From Microbacteriaceae bacterium (GTDB lineage: Bacteria; Actinomycetota; Actinomycetes; Actinomycetales; Microbacteriaceae): a stretch of DNA of 8,407 bases. Location of the stretch: contig CANGNR010000050.1 in NCBI GenBank assembly GCA_947455385.1, forward strand, positions 1 through 8,407, in the 5' to 3' direction. Below are positions 5,422-8,407 of the stretch, in pieces. Each line of letters starts with the position of its first letter. The first letter of the stretch is position 1. Below the pieces are notes generated by a model that worked only from the letters and a program-made list of their open reading frames with translations, did not search any database and was not told where the DNA came from. The translations under genes and the position numbers were made by a program.

Positions 5422-6936
5422 ATGTCGATCATCACAGCCCCCTTCTCAACCGCCACCGGCAGCGACGTCGTAGTGCGCTTCTGCCCATCGCCGACCGGTA
5501 CGCCACACGTTGGTCTGGTGCGCACCGCCCTGTTCAACTGGGCATACGCGCGCCACACGGGAGGCAAGTTCGTCTTCAGAATCGAAGACACCGACGCCGA
5601 GCGTGACAGCGAAGAGTCGTTCGAGATGATCCTCGAGGCACTCGGTTGGCTCGGCCTGAACTGGGATGAAGGCGTAAACGTCGGCGGACCAAACGAGCCG
5701 TACCGCCAGAGCGAGCGCGGGCACATCTATGCCGACGTGATCGAGAAGCTCAAGGCCAGCGGCCACATCTATGAGTCATACATTGGTGCCGAAGAAATCG
5801 ACGCGCGCAACGAGGCCGAGGGTCGCGCCAAGCAACTCGGCTATGGCAACTGGGAGCGCGACGAGGTAGAGCGCGCGAAATACCGCAAGGATGGCGCAAC
5901 GCCGGCCCTCAGGTTGAGGGTGCCAGACGTAGACATCAGCTTCGACGACCTGGTGCGCGGCCCGATTACCTTTCCGGCAGGCAGTTTTCCTGACTTCGTT
6001 GTGGTGCGCCCCAATGGCCAGCCGCTCTACACGCTGGTCAACCCGGTGGATGACGCGCTCATGGGTATCACCCACGTGCTTCGCGGCGAAGACCTGCTCT
6101 CGTCAACCCCGCGTCAGATCGCGCTCTACAACGCGATGGTCGAGGCGGGCATCACCAAGTTCATCCCGCGTTTTGGTCACCTGCCATATGTGATGGGCGA
6201 TGGCAACAAGAAGCTTTCGAAGCGCGACCCAGAGTCGAACCTTTTTCACCACCGCGACCGCGGCTTCATTCCAGAAGGTCTGCTGAACTACCTAGCCTTG
6301 CTCGGCTGGGGCATCAGCCACGAGCGCGACGTCTTTTCGTTGGCCGAACTCGTCGAGGCCTTCGACGTTGAGAACGTGAACCCGAATCCGGCGCGATTCG
6401 ACCAGAAAAAGGCCGACGCCATTAATGCGGCGCACATTCGCCTGCTTGCGCCTGCCGACTTTGAGGCACGCCTCGTGCCATACCTGCAGAGCGCCGGCAT
6501 TCTTGGCTCAAGCCTGAGCGCTCGCGAGTCTGAGATCCTGGCCGCCGCGGCCCCGCTCATTCAGGAGCGAATCGTCGTGCTGAGCGAGGCTCCGGGCATG
6601 CTCGGCTTCTTATTCAAGACGGCCGATCAGATCGAAATCGAGGATGACGCCAAGGCAGGACTGCCCGAGAACACCGCTGGCGTTCTTGGTGCCGCAGGCC
6701 AGGTAATCGAGACGATCTCTGCCGCCGATTTCACTACCGAAAACCTGCAGAACGCCCTAAACAAGGTGCTAATCGAAGAGCTGGGCCTCAAGCCGCGCTT
6801 TGCCTTTGGGCCGCTGCGCACCGCAATCTCTGGCCGCCGAATCTCGCCACCGCTCTTTGAGTCGATGGAGATTCTCGGCAAAGACGAAACCCTCGAGCGT
6901 CTCAAGGCGTTTGCTCGAACCCTGTGCACCGACTAA
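5422..6936 (+). CDS. gltX: Glutamyl-tRNA synthetase
   Basis: This 504-residue class I synthetase attaches glutamate to tRNA-Glu. The Rossmann fold opens with VVVRFCPSPTGTPHVGLVRTAL (16-37, given here as VVVRFCPSPTG then TPHVGLVRTAL), containing the HIGH-equivalent HVGL (29-32). RIEDTD (53-58) follows, then VLRGEDLLSSTPRQ in the middle, and the KMSKS-equivalent KLSKR (264-268). The C-terminal half is the helical anticodon-binding region. Length is normal for bacterial GluRS (about 480-510). ATG 5422 has GAGGGG very close upstream (5414-5419, 2 nt gap; AGG core about 4-5 nt), a tight but usable spacing. Many actinobacteria lack GlnRS, and their GluRS also glutamylates tRNA-Gln; the tRNA-Gln gene 46 nt downstream is consistent with that, but the anticodon-discrimination residues cannot be judged without alignment. 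Confidence 0.96.
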   Translation: MSIITAPFSTATGSDVVVRFCPSPTGTPHVGLVRTALFNWAYARHTGGKFVFRIEDTDAERDSEESFEMILEALGWLGLNWDEGVNVGGPNEPYRQSERGHIYADVIEKLKASGHIYESYIGAEEIDARNEAEGRAKQLGYGNWERDEVERAKYRKDGATPALRLRVPDVDISFDDLVRGPITFPAGSFPDFVVVRPNGQPLYTLVNPVDDALMGITHVLRGEDLLSSTPRQIALYNAMVEAGITKFIPRFGHLPYVMGDGNKKLSKRDPESNLFHHRDRGFIPEGLLNYLALLGWGISHERDVFSLAELVEAFDVENVNPNPARFDQKKADAINAAHIRLLAPADFEARLVPYLQSAGILGSSLSARESEILAAAAPLIQERIVVLSEAPGMLGFLFKTADQIEIEDDAKAGLPENTAGVLGAAGQVIETISAADFTTENLQNALNKVLIEELGLKPRFAFGPLRTAISGRRISPPLFESMEILGKDETLERLKAFARTLCTD

Positions 6937-6982
6937 ACTAATGAGTCGAGCCGAGCGCAAGCACGGGTCGGGTTTCATGCCC

Positions 6983-7054
6983 TGGGGTATGGTGTAATTG
7001 GCAACACGGAGGTTTCTGGTACCTTTGTTCTTGGTTCGAGTCCAGGTACCCCAG
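6983..7054 (+). tRNA. tRNA-Gln, anticodon CTG
   Basis: The 72-nt cloverleaf folds by hand. Acceptor TGGGGTA (6983-6989) pairs with TACCCCA (7047-7053), with discriminator G7054. The D stem GTGT/ACAC encloses AATTGGCA. The anticodon stem GAGGT/ACCTT encloses TTCTGGT, with anticodon CTG at 7016-7018 reading CAG. The variable loop is TGTT, and T stem CTTGG/CCAGG encloses TTCGAGT. The first pair is U1-A72, a known tRNA-Gln recognition feature of bacterial GatCAB. CCA is not encoded and must be added. It probably shares a transcript with gltX, since no terminator or clear promoter lies in the 46-nt gap. Confidence 0.96.
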
Positions 7055-7060
7055 CTTCGA

Positions 7061-7089
7061 CAGTCAGACTTTTAGGTCTGGCTGTTTTT
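7061..7089 (+). terminator. Intrinsic terminator after tRNA-Gln
   Basis: CAGTCAGAC (7061-7069) pairs with GTCTGGCTG (7076-7084) as a 9-bp stem with one G-T pair and a 6-nt loop, followed at once by TTTTT (7085-7089). It closes the gltX/tRNA-Gln transcript 6 nt after the tRNA. Confidence 0.92.
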
Positions 7090-7103
7090 GCTTTAATGGG
7101 CTC

Positions 7104-7109
7104 TAGGCT
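7104..7109 (+). promoter_or_regulatory. -10 box for a leaderless transcript of the DUF1801 gene
   Basis: TAGGCT fits TAnnnT and ends 6 nt before GTG 7116, so transcription would start at or next to the start codon. An in-frame TGA at 7110-7112 rules out an earlier start, and no Shine-Dalgarno is present before the GTG. Leaderless messages with this geometry are common in actinobacteria. The -35 region would overlap the preceding terminator. Confidence 0.6.
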
Positions 7110-7115
7110 TGACCC

Positions 7116-7478
7116 GTGGGAAAGTACGAAAAGCACCAGATTGCCGAATACCTGGCCGATTTGCAGCCACTCCAGAGGCAACGAGTCGAGCAACTGCGCG
7201 ACCGCCTGGCGACCATCATCGAGCCAGAAGACTTCGTGATTTGGTACCAGATACCCACCTTCATCAAGAACGGCAAGCCGTTTTTGTCGCTCGGCGGCTG
7301 GAAGTCGCACTATTCGATCTACCTGCTCAGCGGCACCCTCGGCGCAAAGATCGCCGACCGCCTAGACAACGGCCGCAACATCATGAGCGTGGTCAAGTTT
7401 GACCTCGACTCAGAGCCGACAGACAAAGAACTCAGGATGATCGTTCAGGCAAAGAAGGAGTCTCTCGAACGCCCATGA
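7116..7478 (+). CDS. DUF1801 domain protein (YdhG-like)
   Basis: This 120-residue soluble protein shows the DUF1801 layout. An N-terminal helical pair (EYLADLQPLQRQRVEQLRDR, 11-30) is followed by the core IWYQIPTFIKNGKPFLSLG (42-60), matching the family's 'i.YgiPtf..nGk.l..fa..K.Hi.lY' pattern with WKSHYSIYL after it. A final strand-helix VVKFDLDSEPTDKELRMIVQ (92-111) corresponds to 'i.fpld.plP..li..iv'. Members have been likened to frataxin-fold iron-binding proteins (B. subtilis YdhG/Fra), but most have no proven function and I would not transfer that role here. GTG 7116 is forced by an upstream in-frame TGA and lacks a ribosome site, so translation is probably leaderless. The stop overlaps the next gene in ATGA. 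Confidence 0.85.
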   Translation: MGKYEKHQIAEYLADLQPLQRQRVEQLRDRLATIIEPEDFVIWYQIPTFIKNGKPFLSLGGWKSHYSIYLLSGTLGAKIADRLDNGRNIMSVVKFDLDSEPTDKELRMIVQAKKESLERP

Positions 7479-7834
7479 ATATCGCTCAAATCGCCTGCGG
7501 CTTTCTGGTCGTATCCTCGGCCTTGGTGTCGCTTTATGAGCTCTACCTCGTTGCAACCGAAGCCGGTCTCGCGCGCAAGTTTCGAGCCCTCGTCGGTGCA
7601 GGATCCTGGCTCGCAGTGTCTGGTCATTACGCGAGCGTTCTTGGCTGGCTGCCATCGTTGCTCGACGACCACACTCGTGCCTATTCGCTGTGGGCGCTGA
7701 CCGCCTTCTTCGCGGCACTAACCCTCGTGCAGCGCCGCTCTAAGAACGAGCAGACCCGTCGCCTGTTGACGCCGGTCTTCGGCGCGATGTTTGTGGCGAA
7801 CGTGCTCATCCTCGTGTTTTATCGACTGGGATGA
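7475..7834 (+). CDS. Small membrane protein, four predicted helices, unknown function
   Basis: This 119-residue hydrophobic protein has candidate membrane helices at about residues 4-26, 37-58, 69-86 and 99-116, with the basic stretches QRRSKNEQTRR (86-96) and ARKFR (33-37) placed as cytoplasmic loops. No family signature or catalytic motif is recognised. ATG 7475 overlaps the DUF1801 stop as ATGA, so translation is likely coupled. A GAAGGAG lies 14 nt upstream, rather far for a ribosome site, which supports coupling over independent initiation. Codon use looks like that of neighbouring genes. The 15-nt gap to the convergent hydrolase gene holds no clear terminator. That it is a real gene rests on coherent hydrophobicity, coupling, and the absence of a competing gene on the other strand. 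Confidence 0.75.
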   Translation: MNIAQIACGFLVVSSALVSLYELYLVATEAGLARKFRALVGAGSWLAVSGHYASVLGWLPSLLDDHTRAYSLWALTAFFAALTLVQRRSKNEQTRRLLTPVFGAMFVANVLILVFYRLG

Positions 7835-7849
7835 CGCCGAGCGCCTGAA

Positions 7850-8407
7850 TCAGGCATCTAGTGACTCGCCGTCGAGCAGGTAGTTGAAGGTTCCGCCACC
7901 CTGCTCGGTGACCGCCTTGACGCGGCCGTTGTTGAGCGCGTGGCCCTTTTCGCTGAGCAGCGCGTTGTGCGTGGCAAACGAGCGACGAGGCTTGACCTCG
8001 GCAACGAAGTCCATCACATCGCCAATCTTTAGCCATGGGGCAGAGGTTGGGCAGGCCAGAATCTCGACCGGCCGGTCTGGCCGCGTGAACGAATCTCCTG
8101 GGTAATAGAGCGTGTCATTGATCATCACGCCGCAGTTTTGAACCAGCGGAAAGCTGCGGTGAATCTCGGCGTGCATGTCGCCGAAGAACTCCAGGGTGAA
8201 GCCGCCGACCACGTGGTAATCGCCGTGGTGAACGGCCGTGGCGGGGTAGCCGCCGAGTCGCTTGACGACCTCGTCTGGGCCGAAGATCTTGGCATCCGGG
8301 TTGTTGGCCAGAATACGGTCGAGCTGAGGCTCGTAGCAGTGGTCGTCGTGCTGGTGGGTGATCACGATGGCCGCCACATTAGACACTTCTGGCAGGTCTT
8401 CGGTGTA
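7850..8407 (-). CDS. Metallo-beta-lactamase fold hydrolase, UlaG-like (partial, N-terminus outside window)
   Basis: The minus-strand frame is open from the right edge (Tyr codon 8405-8407) to TGA 7850-7852, 185 residues. Counting from the edge, VAAIVITHQHDDHCYEP contains the HxHxDH metal motif (His18, His20, Asp22, His23). Further family marks are GDMHAEIHRSFP, the metal-bridging Asp in DTLYYPGDSF, and a terminal ligand His in SFATHNALLSEKG. The layout matches the UlaG/YcbL-like branch of the metallo-beta-lactamase superfamily, which cleaves lactone, phosphodiester or thioester bonds; the substrate cannot be assigned. The N-terminal strand pair before the metal motif is missing. A GTG at 8384-8386 is internal to the conserved fold and is not the start. 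No signal peptide can be judged. Confidence 0.9.
   Translation of the reverse strand, partial: YTEDLPEVSNVAAIVITHQHDDHCYEPQLDRILANNPDAKIFGPDEVVKRLGGYPATAVHHGDYHVVGGFTLEFFGDMHAEIHRSFPLVQNCGVMINDTLYYPGDSFTRPDRPVEILACPTSAPWLKIGDVMDFVAEVKPRRSFATHNALLSEKGHALNNGRVKAVTEQGGGTFNYLLDGESLDA

Noticed and set aside
7843..7855. GCCTGA-A-TCAGGC palindrome at the convergent end of the membrane protein and hydrolase genes
   Set aside because: A perfect 6-bp dyad around one base, but it has no T tract, could form only a short stem in RNA, and overlaps the hydrolase stop; not enough for a terminator or operator call.
8384..8386. GTG as the start of the metallo-beta-lactamase-fold gene
   Set aside because: The frame stays open to the window edge, and the codon lies within the conserved strand just before the HxHxDH motif, so it would delete essential fold elements.
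1..8407. CRISPR array, transposase, phage or toxin-antitoxin genes
   Set aside because: No direct repeat series, terminal inverted repeats around a transposase, integrase, or small toxin/antitoxin pair was seen on either strand; every gap between genes is under 100 nt.

Overview
The window looks like chromosomal housekeeping DNA from an actinobacterium, most likely of the family Microbacteriaceae. It is GC-rich, genes are tightly packed with 1-8 nt overlaps, GTG and TTG starts are used, one gene appears to lack any leader, and the order serA / leuB / ilvE / FAH-fold gene / gltX is one I associate with that family. The taxonomic call is inference from gene order and protein style; no marker gene was searched.

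Layout, left to right. (1) Positions 1-172 hold the last 56 codons of serA (phosphoglycerate dehydrogenase, ACT domain). A perfect 10-bp hairpin at 207-230 follows and sits between serA and the convergent rhodanese gene. (2) A small divergent pair comes next: a single-domain rhodanese on the minus strand (268-585) and a SAM-dependent methyltransferase on the plus strand (640-1248), sharing a 54-bp promoter gap. (3) leuB (TTG start), ilvE and a fumarylacetoacetate-hydrolase-family gene (1306-4235) form an operon for leucine/branched-chain amino acid synthesis. The FAH-family gene is fused to ilvE by a TAATG stop/start overlap. (4) A PadR-type regulator (GTG start) and a six-helix membrane protein overlap by 8 nt (4329-5409). 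They form a small regulated cassette of visibly less GC-rich DNA between the FAH-family gene and gltX. (5) gltX (5422-6936) is followed by tRNA-Gln(CTG) (6983-7054) and a hairpin/T-tract terminator. (6) A two-gene unit of a DUF1801 protein and a four-helix membrane protein (ATGA overlap, 7116-7834) is read from an apparently leaderless GTG start. (7) A minus-strand metallo-beta-lactamase-fold hydrolase (7850-8407) runs off the right edge.

Functionally, SerA feeds serine synthesis, while LeuB and IlvE carry out the third step of leucine synthesis and the last step of leucine, isoleucine and valine synthesis. GltX charges tRNA-Glu and, in most actinobacteria, also mischarges tRNA-Gln for later amidation by GatCAB, so the gltX/tRNA-Gln pairing makes metabolic sense. 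I see no phage, transposon, CRISPR array or toxin-antitoxin locus, and no convincing new system. The least explained parts are the PadR/membrane-protein cassette with its inverted repeats, the FAH-family gene coupled to ilvE, and the DUF1801/membrane-protein pair.
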